Positions 6,425-13,333 of a DNA stretch of 14,652 nt are shown piece after piece. Source of the stretch: Flavobacterium psychrophilum (GTDB lineage: Bacteria; Bacteroidota; Bacteroidia; Flavobacteriales; Flavobacteriaceae); NCBI GenBank assembly GCA_020720185.1, contig DYPB01000052.1:1-14652 (forward strand), in the 5' to 3' direction. Every line of letters begins with the position of its first letter. The first letter of the stretch is position 1. The notes beneath the pieces were generated by a model. It did not search any database, had not been told where the DNA came from, and worked only from the letters and a program-made list of their open reading frames with translations. The position numbers and the translations under genes are program-made.

Positions 6425-7324
6425 ATGGAATATCATAATCCTGTACTTTTAAAACAATCGGTAGATGGATTGAATATCAATCCTGACGGGGTGTATGTGG
6501 ATGTTACTTTTGGTGGTGGCGGACATTCAAAAGAGATTTTGAGTCGGTTGAGTAGTAAAGGAAAGTTGTTTGCTTTTGATCAAGATGAAGATGCTTTGAA
6601 GAATGCAATTGATGACGAAAGATTTGTTTTGATTAACGAAAATTTTAGATACATAAAACGGTATTTACGGTTTTATGGACATGCAACAGTTGATGGAATT
6701 TTAGCTGATTTGGGGGTTTCATCGCATCAATTTGATGTTCCCGAACGGGGTTTTTCGACAAGATTTGATGCTGCATTAGATATGAGAATGAGTCAGAAAA
6801 ATGAGATAAATGCTTATAAGATTGTGAATGAATATGACGATGCTAATTTGCGAAGAATTTTTTATGATTATGCCGAAATGAGCAACGCACCAGCCATTGC
6901 AAGGGTAATTATTGAGGCCAGAGCAGTAGAGTTGATTAAAAATACAGAGCAGTTAAAATTGGTTTTAAGTCGGTTTTTACCTAATCATAAGGCTCATAAA
7001 ATATTGGCACAAATTTATCAAGGAATTAGAATTGAGGTTAATCAGGAGATGGATGTTTTGAAGGAGTTTTTAGAACAATCATTGGAAATTTTAAAACCAA
7101 ATGGCAGATTATCAGTTATTTCTTATCATTCATTGGAAGATAGATTGGTTAAAAGATTTATGAAAAATGGATTGTTTGAGGGTGAGCCTGAAAAGGATTT
7201 TTTCGGAAACTTCTCGGTTCCATTTAAAAGTGTTGGCAAACTGATAATTCCCGATAATGAGGAGATTAAAAGCAATAATAGAGCGAGGAGTGCAAAATTA
7301 AGGGTAAGTGAGAAAGCACCTTAA
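6425..7324 (+). CDS. rsmH: 16S rRNA m4C1402 methyltransferase RsmH (MraW)
   Basis: SAM-dependent N4-methylation of C1402 in the decoding centre of 16S rRNA. The 299 residues are close to the usual length of about 310. The SAM-binding motif is VDVTFGGGGHSKEIL (25-39) with the acidic strand-end FAFDQDE (49-55). Other family signatures are ADLGVSSHQFDVPERGFS (94-111), ALDMRMSQ (117-124) and the C-terminal SYHSLEDRLVKRFMK. The ATG start follows directly on a 7-bp tandem array. The stop codon (7322-7324) overlaps the edge of a G-rich palindromic element. It is the second gene of the dcw operon and probably under MraZ control. Confidence 0.97.
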   Translation: MEYHNPVLLKQSVDGLNINPDGVYVDVTFGGGGHSKEILSRLSSKGKLFAFDQDEDALKNAIDDERFVLINENFRYIKRYLRFYGHATVDGILADLGVSSHQFDVPERGFSTRFDAALDMRMSQKNEINAYKIVNEYDDANLRRIFYDYAEMSNAPAIARVIIEARAVELIKNTEQLKLVLSRFLPNHKAHKILAQIYQGIRIEVNQEMDVLKEFLEQSLEILKPNGRLSVISYHSLEDRLVKRFMKNGLFEGEPEKDFFGNFSVPFKSVGKLIIPDNEEIKSNNRARSAKLRVSEKAP

Positions 7325-7347
7325 CCCCCGAAGAGGAAACTTCGAGA
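7321..7347 (-). repeat. G-rich palindromic element (copy 2 of 4)
   Basis: The minus strand reads GAAGTTTCCTCTTCGGGGG then TTAA, a shortened version of the copy at 13029-13062 (GAAGTTCCCCCTTCGGGGG). CGAAG (7330-7334 region) and CTTCG can pair around a short loop. It starts at the rsmH stop and is followed by the perfect palindrome AGAGATCTCT (7345-7354). Confidence 0.6.
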
Positions 7348-7370
7348 GATCTCTTGCTATAAAAAACACT

Positions 7371-7388
7371 TTGATAAGTTTTTATCAA
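7371..7388 (+). repeat. Small hairpin in the rsmH-ftsL gap
   Basis: TTGATAA and TTATCAA form a perfect 7-bp stem around GTTT. It lies midway between two oppositely oriented G-rich palindromic elements. No U tract follows, so it is not a convincing terminator. Confidence 0.5.
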
Positions 7389-7425
7389 TATGAGTTGCGT
7401 TTAATAACATAACAATTTAAAATAT

Positions 7426-7457
7426 AGTCTCCTTCCTTTAAGGGAGGGCTGGGGCTT
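7426..7457 (+). repeat. G-rich palindromic element (copy 3 of 4)
   Basis: CTCCTTCCTTTAAGGGAGGG followed by CTGGGGCTT: a hairpin (CTCCCTT-like arms) and a G-rich tail, as in the other copies. It ends at the base before the ftsL-like start codon at 7458, so its purine-rich half AGGGAGGG would serve as the leader just upstream of initiation. Confidence 0.7.
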
Positions 7458-7811
7458 ATGAACGGAATATACGACATATTAAAAGCGAGATTTTTAATCA
7501 ATGAGGATGCAACCGCCACTAAAAATTGGCGATTTATTGTGTTTTTGATTGTATTGGCCATTATTATGATTGGAAATACTCAAAGATTTGAACAAAAGGT
7601 AATACGAATTATTGATTTAACGAATGAGGTGAAGGAGTTAAGGAGCGAATTTGTTGATAGTAGGAGTGAATTGATGAAGTTAAAAATGGAATCGACAATT
7701 ACCGTTGAGATGGAGGGACATGGAATTGCACCTGCAAAATTACCTCCTGTGAAAATTAAAGTGGCACGAAAGTTAGAGGAGAAAAATCTTATCGAAAAAC
7801 TATGGCAGTAG
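7458..7811 (+). CDS. ftsL: FtsL-like division protein
   Basis: Small bitopic membrane protein of 117 residues in the FtsL position, between rsmH and ftsI. It has a short cytoplasmic segment (about 1-24), one membrane helix (about 26-42, FIVFLIVLAIIMIGNTQ) and a charged heptad-like region (about 47-75, including VKELRSEFVDSRSELMKLKME) expected to form the periplasmic coiled coil of the divisome. FtsL proteins are poorly conserved, so the name rests on position, topology and resemblance to Bacteroidota FtsL-like proteins. The last 10 bases overlap the start of ftsI (7802), a sign of translational coupling. The start codon abuts a palindromic repeat. Confidence 0.85.
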   Translation: MNGIYDILKARFLINEDATATKNWRFIVFLIVLAIIMIGNTQRFEQKVIRIIDLTNEVKELRSEFVDSRSELMKLKMESTITVEMEGHGIAPAKLPPVKIKVARKLEEKNLIEKLWQ

Positions 7812-9808
7812 AGGATAAAAACATATCGTATAGAATTTATTTTGTGGTGGTTGTCGTTTTTTTAATAGCGATAGGAATACTTGTAAAATTAACTAATATA
7901 CAGTGGGTTCATGGCGATTATTATAAAAAACTTGCTAAAGAGAGAACCATTAAAAATTTTATTATTCCTGCTAATAAAGGAAATATTTACTCGGCAGACG
8001 GCAGTTTATTAGCCACATCAATTCCTAATTATAATATAAGGTTTGATGCTGTTGCTCCGGAAACGCCTGTTTTTAATAATAATATTAGTAAACTATCCGA
8101 TCAATTGAGTGTTTTGTTAGATAAAGATAAAGGGGATATTGAAAAAGAATTAAGAAAAGCAAGGGCTACTAAAAACAGGTACTTTTTAGTAGCTAAAAAT
8201 TTAGGGTTTAGTGATTATTCTAAAATTAAAGAATTTGCTTTGTTTAATCTTGGTGCTAATAAAGGTGGAATTATTGTTGAGCAACAAACGGTTAGAGAAC
8301 ATCCTATTGGTAAAATTGCTGAAAGAACGATTGGTTATGAACGAATTAATCGTGAAGGACAATTAGTTAGGGTTGGTATTGAAGGAGCTTTTGGAAAATA
8401 TTTGAATGGAAAAGACGGGAAGATATTAAAACAAAAAATTGCAAAAGGACAATGGAAACCTTTGAGAGATGAAAACGAAATTGAACCACAAGATGGCTAT
8501 GATGTAGTTTCGACAATTGATGTTTATATTCAAGATATTGCCCATCATGCATTGCTAAAATCATTGAAAGAAAAAGATGCTGAACACGGATGTGTGGTGG
8601 TTATGGAAACCAAAACAGGCAAAATTAAAGCTATTTCAAATTTAGGAAGAGATACTATTGGCGGTAATTATTATGAAACCATTAACTATGCTGTTGCCGA
8701 AAGCCATGAGCCAGGATCAACTTATAAATTAGCAGATTTAATGGCATTGCTAGAAGATAAAAAAGCGGATACGAGTTCGGTTTTTAAAACTTTTGGAGGC
8801 AAAATTATTTATTCAGGACAAGATGTAACAGATTCACATAAAGAACCAACCGACCAAGTTTCTTTAGCACACGGTTTTGAAATGTCGCTAAATACAGTAA
8901 TGGTTCAGGCAGTTTATCAAAATTACAAATCAAATCCAGAGCAATTTACAAATCATTTAAAAGAATGGGGGTTGGGTAAAAAAATAGGTTTACCCTTTCA
9001 AGGTGAGGGGCAACCCTATATTCCTGATCCAAAAGATAGAAACTGGTCATCAATTTCTTTGCCTTGGATGGCATTTGGATATGGAGTTTCGGTTACACCT
9101 TTGCAAATGCTGACATATTATAATGCAGTTGCAAATAATGGAGTTATGGTAAAACCACAGTTTGTATCTGAAATAAAAGAATGGGACAAAACCATCAAGA
9201 AATTTGACACTGAAGTTGTAAATCCTAGTATTTGTAGTATGGAAACTATTGCAAAATTAAAAACCGTATTGCAAAATGTTGTTAAAAAAGGAACTGCAAA
9301 GGAGTTGTTTTCGGCAAATTTTTCAATGGCAGGAAAGACAGGAACAGCACAGGCTAATTATGCCAAGAATAAAGGTAATAGTAAACATTATGTATCAAGT
9401 TTTGTAGGATATTTTCCTGCCGATGTTCCAAAATATTCATGTATTGTAGTTATTCATAAACCAAATACTGGTGATGGAAAATATTTTGGAGTCAATGTGG
9501 CTGGACCTGTTTTTAAACGAATTGCTCAAAAGATATTTACCGATTCGCCTACTACAAACCAGATAAAGAATATTAATGAGAAGATTATGCGGCAAGAAAG
9601 TAATTACGAAAGATACAACACGGTGGCAAACCAAACTAAAAATAAAATCCCGAATATGAGAGGAATGAGTGGTATGGATGCGGTAGCGTTACTCGGAAAT
9701 TTGGGGCTAACGGTAAGAATAGTTGGAATAGGAAAAGTAAAAAGACAAAGTATTGAGCCAGGAACACCAGCAGTAAAGGGTAGGGTAGTGGTTTTAGAAA
9801 TGTTGTAA
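7802..9808 (+). CDS. ftsI: Septal peptidoglycan transpeptidase FtsI (PBP3-type, PASTA)
   Basis: Class B penicillin-binding protein that crosslinks septal peptidoglycan, anchored in the inner membrane by a helix at about 10-30. The N-terminal pedestal domain (about 45-240, with GNIYSADGSLLATS) is followed by a transpeptidase domain with all three active-site motifs: STYK (Ser306 nucleophile, Lys309), SLN (362-364) and KTG (512-514). A single C-terminal PASTA domain occupies about 615-668 (KIPNMRGMSGMDAVALL...). The 668 residues fit Bacteroidota FtsI. The ATG at 7802 overlaps the ftsL-like stop by 10 bp. murE begins 65 bp downstream. No motif residue is missing. Confidence 0.96.
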   Translation: MAVEDKNISYRIYFVVVVVFLIAIGILVKLTNIQWVHGDYYKKLAKERTIKNFIIPANKGNIYSADGSLLATSIPNYNIRFDAVAPETPVFNNNISKLSDQLSVLLDKDKGDIEKELRKARATKNRYFLVAKNLGFSDYSKIKEFALFNLGANKGGIIVEQQTVREHPIGKIAERTIGYERINREGQLVRVGIEGAFGKYLNGKDGKILKQKIAKGQWKPLRDENEIEPQDGYDVVSTIDVYIQDIAHHALLKSLKEKDAEHGCVVVMETKTGKIKAISNLGRDTIGGNYYETINYAVAESHEPGSTYKLADLMALLEDKKADTSSVFKTFGGKIIYSGQDVTDSHKEPTDQVSLAHGFEMSLNTVMVQAVYQNYKSNPEQFTNHLKEWGLGKKIGLPFQGEGQPYIPDPKDRNWSSISLPWMAFGYGVSVTPLQMLTYYNAVANNGVMVKPQFVSEIKEWDKTIKKFDTEVVNPSICSMETIAKLKTVLQNVVKKGTAKELFSANFSMAGKTGTAQANYAKNKGNSKHYVSSFVGYFPADVPKYSCIVVIHKPNTGDGKYFGVNVAGPVFKRIAQKIFTDSPTTNQIKNINEKIMRQESNYERYNTVANQTKNKIPNMRGMSGMDAVALLGNLGLTVRIVGIGKVKRQSIEPGTPAVKGRVVVLEML

Positions 9809-9873
9809 AAGCGACCACCAGCAGAAAAAAAAAGAATTAGCAAAGGTGTTTCAGAAACAAATAGTTACGATAT

Positions 9874-11334
9874 ATGACAGTTAGTTTAGAAAATATATTA
9901 AAAAATGTTGCTATCGAAAAAATTTCGGGTTCGGCAGCTATTACCATCAATAAAATTGAATTTGATAGCAGAAAAATTGTTGCAAACGATATTTTTATTG
10001 CTATAAAAGGAACTATTTCAGACGGGCATCAGTTTATTGAAAAAGCAATTTCATTAGGAGCAACAGTTATAGTTTGTGAGGTTTTTCCAACAATTTTATT
10101 AGGAAATATTTGTTATATAAAAGTTGCTGACCCTAATAAAGCATTGGCACAAATGGCCGCAAATTTTTATAATAATCCGTCCGAAAGATTAAAATTAGTA
10201 GGAGTTACAGGTACAAATGGCAAAACAACAGTGGCGAGTTTGTTGTATCAATTGTTTAAAAAGGCAGGGTTTAAAGTTGGTTTGTTATCAACAGTAAAAA
10301 TTATGGTCGATGAAACAGAATATAAAGCAACTCATACCACGCCCGACTCGATTATGATTAATCATTATTTAAACGAGATCGTTCATGCGGGAGTTAATTA
10401 TTGTTTTATGGAAGTTAGTTCACACGGCATTCATCAGAAACGAACGGATGGTTTGACATTTGCAGGTGGAATTTTCACCAATTTGTCGCACGATCATCTG
10501 GATTACCACCCAACATTTGCAGAATATAGAGATGTAAAAAAACAGTTTTTTGATAATTTGCCCAAAACAGCTTTTGCTATAACAAATATCGACGATAAAA
10601 ACGGAGCGGTAATGTTGCAAAATACGGTTGCAAGAAAAAGAACTTATGCACTAAAATCGTATGCTGATTATAAAGTTCAAATATTAGAAAGTGGACTAAA
10701 TGGTTTGTTATTAAAAATTGACAATAACGAAGTTTGGGTGCGGTTAATAGGAGTTTTTAATGCCTATAATTTATTAGCAATTTATGCCACAGCAGTCGAA
10801 TTAGGATTAGAAAAATTAGTCGTTTTGCAATATTTATCAACATTAGAAAGTGTATCAGGACGGTTTCAATACATCGTTTCGGATGATAAAATCACAGCAA
10901 TTGTCGATTATGCTCATACACCTGATGCGTTAGAGAATGTGTTAAAAACAATAGACGATATTAGAACTAAAAACGAGCAGTTGATAACCCTAGTAGGCTG
11001 TGGTGGCGATAGAGATAAAACCAAACGACCTGTAATGGCAAATATTGCGACCAATTTTAGCAATAAAGTAATTCTAACATCGGATAATCCACGAACTGAA
11101 AATGCAGAAGCAATTTTGGACGATATGGAGGCAGGGGTAGAACCACAAAATTATAAAAAAATGCTCCGAATAACCGATAGAAAGCAAGCCATAAAAACCG
11201 CAGTTTCGTTAGCAAAAACCGGAGATATTATTTTGATAGCTGGCAAAGGGCACGAGAATTATCAAGAAATTAATGGAGTTAAACATCATTTTGATGATAT
11301 GGAAACTGTTAGTCAATTTTTAATTATGAATTAA
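9874..11334 (+). CDS. murE: UDP-MurNAc-tripeptide synthetase MurE (meso-DAP type)
   Basis: Cytoplasmic ATP-dependent ligase adding the third amino acid to UDP-MurNAc-L-Ala-D-Glu. The 486 residues show the N-terminal UDP-binding domain (about 1-95), the ATP loop GTNGKTT (113-119) in the central domain with THTTPDS and FTNLSHDHLDYH, and the C-terminal domain with GCGGDRDKTKRP. DNPRTE (Asp404-Arg407) is the DNPR motif linked to meso-diaminopimelate, so this cell wall should be the DAP type. KGHENYQEI near the end is also typical. The ATG at 9874 is the only start fitting the family. The last bases lie inside the left arm of a 23-bp inverted repeat that flanks the next gene. Confidence 0.97.
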   Translation: MTVSLENILKNVAIEKISGSAAITINKIEFDSRKIVANDIFIAIKGTISDGHQFIEKAISLGATVIVCEVFPTILLGNICYIKVADPNKALAQMAANFYNNPSERLKLVGVTGTNGKTTVASLLYQLFKKAGFKVGLLSTVKIMVDETEYKATHTTPDSIMINHYLNEIVHAGVNYCFMEVSSHGIHQKRTDGLTFAGGIFTNLSHDHLDYHPTFAEYRDVKKQFFDNLPKTAFAITNIDDKNGAVMLQNTVARKRTYALKSYADYKVQILESGLNGLLLKIDNNEVWVRLIGVFNAYNLLAIYATAVELGLEKLVVLQYLSTLESVSGRFQYIVSDDKITAIVDYAHTPDALENVLKTIDDIRTKNEQLITLVGCGGDRDKTKRPVMANIATNFSNKVILTSDNPRTENAEAILDDMEAGVEPQNYKKMLRITDRKQAIKTAVSLAKTGDIILIAGKGHENYQEINGVKHHFDDMETVSQFLIMN

Positions 11335-11350
11335 AAATTACGAATTACGA
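11328..11350 (+). repeat. Left arm of perfect 23-bp inverted repeat
   Basis: The arm begins GAATTAAAAATTACG and ends AATTACGA; its exact reverse complement is at 11759-11781. It covers the last two codons of murE plus 16 bases. The sequence uses the ATTCGTA heptamer (here on the minus strand) also seen before mraY and murD. Confidence 0.9.
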
Positions 11351-11367
11351 AAAAAATCCACTTCAAT

Positions 11368-11679
11368 ATGAAAGATAACATTATACAACAGAAATCATTT
11401 TTGTTTGCTATCAGAATTGTGAATCTATACAAACATTTAGTTTCTGATAAGAAAGAATATGTTTTAAGTAAACAAATTTTAAGAAGCGGCACTTCGATTG
11501 GTTCTAATATCGAAGAATCAATCGGTGGTCAATCCAATAAAGATTTTCTTTCAAAAATTAGTATTTCTTATAAAGAAGCAAGAGAAACAATTTATTGGTT
11601 AAAACTTCTTAAAGAAACAGAATACATTTCAAAAGAAGAATTTGAAAGTATATATAATGATGCAAATGAAATATGTTAA
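11368..11679 (+). CDS. Four-helix-bundle protein (23S IVS type), C-terminally shortened
   Basis: A 103-residue protein of the four-helix-bundle family first known from open frames in 23S rRNA intervening sequences and common as single genes in Bacteroidota. Key features: KSFLFAIRIVNLYKHL, LSKQILRSGTSIGSNIEESIGGQS and KISISYKEARETIYWLKLL, the family's most conserved blocks. The frame ends at TAA 11677-11679 (after NEIC). Read through that codon, it continues ILGSIQISMKNK and stops at 11725-11727, giving about 119 residues and restoring the family's usual ILGSI-type ending. A single AAA-to-TAA change thus probably removed the end of the last helix. No rRNA is nearby. The role is unknown; it is not part of the cell wall pathway that surrounds it. 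Confidence 0.88.
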   Translation: MKDNIIQQKSFLFAIRIVNLYKHLVSDKKEYVLSKQILRSGTSIGSNIEESIGGQSNKDFLSKISISYKEARETIYWLKLLKETEYISKEEFESIYNDANEIC

Positions 11680-11758
11680 ATATTAGGAAGCATACAAATT
11701 TCAATGAAAAATAAAATTAATCAATAATTAATTCATATTTTTTTTAAAGTTTAATCAA

Positions 11759-11781
11759 TCGTAATTCGTAATTTTTAATTC
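11759..11781 (-). repeat. Right arm of perfect 23-bp inverted repeat
   Basis: The plus strand begins TCGTAATTCGTAA and ends TTTTTAATTC, the exact reverse complement of 11328-11350. It is followed by one more ATTCGTA-type unit (11778-11784 overlaps its end) and T-rich bases up to the mraY start at 11796, so the repeat also supplies the mraY leader. Confidence 0.9.
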
Positions 11782-11795
11782 GTAATTTTTTTAAT

Positions 11796-13022
11796 ATGTT
11801 ATACTATCTATTCGAATATCTAAATAAGGAATTGAACATTCCAGGAACAGGCGTTTTCCAATACATTTCGTTTCGATCTGCGTTGGCAATAATTATGTCG
11901 TTGTCAATCTCGACTATTTTTGGCAAACGAATTATTAATTATCTGCGAAACAAACAAGTAGGCGAAACCGTTAGAGAACTCGGACTCGACGGGCAAAATC
12001 AAAAAGCAGGCACACCCACAATGGGCGGATTAATCATTATTATAGCAACTTTAATCCCTGTTTTTTTGCTAACCAAGTTAAACAATGTGTATATTATCCT
12101 ATTGATAATAACCACTTTATGGATGGGTACTATTGGTTTTATTGACGATTATATAAAAGTTTTCAAAAAAGACAAAGAAGGATTAAAGGGAATATTTAAA
12201 GTCGTAGGACAAGTTGGTTTAGGTTTAATCGTAGGTTCGATTTTGTATTTTAACTCAAATGTTACGATTAGAACAGACATCAAAAACAAAAATTATTCGT
12301 TCAACAAAACTACCGAAACAAAAACAATACCCGTTTACGAAAAATCAACCGCAACCACCATTCCCTTTATGAAAAACAACGAGTTTGATTATGCCGAAAT
12401 CCTTTCATTTATGGGAGATGGTTACAAAAACTGGGCGTGGTTAATTTTTATTTCAGTCGTTATTTTTATCATTACCGCAGTCTCAAACGGAGCCAATCTA
12501 ACCGATGGAATTGACGGTTTGGCGGCAGGAACATCGGCAATATCAGTCATAGCACTAGGTGTTTTCACATTTCTTTCGGGCAATATTATTTTTTCTAACT
12601 ACCTCAATATTATGTATATCCCAAATGCGGGCGAAATGACCGTTTTCATTGCAGCATTTGTAGGAGCACTAATAGGATTTTTGTGGTACAATTCCTATCC
12701 AGCATCAGTCTTTATGGGTGATACGGGCAGTTTAACCATCGGCGGAATCATTGCCGTTTTGGCAATTGCCGTCCGAAAAGAGTTGTTAATAATATTGTTT
12801 TGCGGGATTTTCTTTGCCGAAACTTTATCAGTAGTCATTCAAGTTGCCTATTTCAAATACACCAAAAAACGCTTCGGAGAGGGCAAACGAATTTTCCTGA
12901 TGTCGCCCCTGCACCATCATTATCAAAAAAAAGGATACCACGAAAGTAAAATAGTAACAAGATTTTTAATAGTAGCAATTATGTTGGCAATCTTGAGTTT
13001 AGTAACATTGAAGTTGAGGTAA
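11796..13022 (+). CDS. mraY: Phospho-MurNAc-pentapeptide transferase MraY
   Basis: Integral membrane enzyme moving phospho-MurNAc-pentapeptide from UDP to undecaprenyl phosphate, forming lipid I. The 408 residues contain many hydrophobic helices and the catalytic sites: the Asp pair Asp117-Asp118 in [27 protein letters not shown] (Asn234, Asp237, Asp240), [12 protein letters not shown] (Asp309) and the histidine loop [10 protein letters not shown] (His373-375). It is about 45 residues longer than the E. coli enzyme because of a polar insert (about 150-215, including [14 protein letters not shown] sequence and [17 protein letters not shown]), usual in Bacteroidota and predicted to face the periplasm. 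The ATG follows a T-rich repeat. murD follows after an unusually long 311-bp gap. Confidence 0.97.
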   Translation: MLYYLFEYLNKELNIPGTGVFQYISFRSALAIIMSLSISTIFGKRIINYLRNKQVGETVRELGLDGQNQKAGTPTMGGLIIIIATLIPVFLLTKLNNVYIILLIITTLWMGTIGFIDDYIKVFKKDKEGLKGIFKVVGQVGLGLIVGSILYFNSNVTIRTDIKNKNYSFNKTTETKTIPVYEKSTATTIPFMKNNEFDYAEILSFMGDGYKNWAWLIFISVVIFIITAVSNGANLTDGIDGLAAGTSAISVIALGVFTFLSGNIIFSNYLNIMYIPNAGEMTVFIAAFVGALIGFLWYNSYPASVFMGDTGSLTIGGIIAVLAIAVRKELLIILFCGIFFAETLSVVIQVAYFKYTKKRFGEGKRIFLMSPLHHHYQKKGYHESKIVTRFLIVAIMLAILSLVTLKLR

Positions 13023-13028
13023 AAGCAA

Positions 13029-13062
13029 AGCCCCCTAACCCCCGAAGGGGGAACTTCGCAGG
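13029..13062 (-). repeat. G-rich palindromic element (copy 4 of 4)
   Basis: The minus strand reads GAAGTTCCCCCTTCGGGGG followed by TTAGGGGG. CCCCC (13039-13043) and GGGGG (13047-13051) form a tight hairpin with loop GAA. It lies 6 bp after the mraY stop, so transcripts would carry this GC hairpin, but no U tract follows. Confidence 0.75.
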
Positions 13063-13080
13063 AGTTTAGAAGATGGATTT

Positions 13081-13179
13081 TGATTGAGTGAGTATCAGGA
13101 TATGATGAGTGAGTAGCAGAAAGTAGTAAGTGAGTAGTAAAAAATGATTGGAGTGTAGCAGGATATGATGAGTGAGTAG
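13081..13179 (+). repeat. Degenerate direct repeat, two 35-36-bp units
   Basis: Unit 1 (13081-13116) and unit 2 (13145-13179) both begin TGATTG and share an identical 21-bp stretch (13096-13116 and 13159-13179, beginning CAGGATATGATGAG). They differ by a small indel near their starts. The DNA between is rich in the same GTGAGTAG words. Only two units and no uniform spacers, so it is not a CRISPR array. Confidence 0.75.
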
Positions 13180-13298
13180 AGCAAAAGATGTGGCATTTTC
13201 GGATTATGTAAATCATCGATAAAAAACAACCGCAAAGTGGGGAGTTTTCGGGAAAAATGTATCAATAAGAATAATGTTTTACAATTTGACAAATCCAA

Positions 13299-13329
13299 AT
13301 TCGTAATTCGTAATTCGTAATTCATAATT
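13299..13329 (+). repeat. 7-bp tandem array before murD
   Basis: Three exact ATTCGTA units, one ATTCATA and a partial ATT, ending 4 bp before the murD ATG. The same unit makes up part of the inverted repeat around the four-helix-bundle gene. Confidence 0.85.
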
Positions 13330-13333
13330 AAAT

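Larger units (their letters stand above)
11328..11781 (+). other. Possible mobile cassette with four-helix-bundle gene
   Basis: A 454-bp unit between murE and mraY bounded by a perfect 23-bp inverted repeat and holding one small gene of the type found in 23S rRNA intervening sequences. No transposase is inside. Target-site duplication was not found: bases outside the arms differ. It could be a non-autonomous element, or chance enclosure of a gene by dispersed AT-rich repeats. Confidence 0.45.
13023..13333. other. 311-bp repeat-rich gap between mraY and murD
   Basis: No gene is supported here. The gap holds a G-rich palindromic element (13029-13062), a degenerate GAGTGAGTA-type direct repeat (13081-13179), about 120 bases without clear signals, and an ATTCGTA array (13299-13329) just before murD. 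Minus-strand open frames crossing it owe their length to these repeats. A near-match to a -7 box (TACAATTTG, one base too long) lies at 13279-13289. Confidence 0.7.

Noticed and set aside
11368..11679. Remnant of a 23S rRNA intervening sequence
   Set aside because: The protein family occurs in such sequences, but no rRNA sequence is seen on either side; the flanks are murE and mraY.
13039..13070. Rho-independent terminator after mraY
   Set aside because: A strong GC hairpin is present but no run of T follows, and the sequence belongs to a dispersed repeat family.
13081..13179. CRISPR array
   Set aside because: Only two imperfect units, unequal arrangement, no regular spacers and no cas genes.
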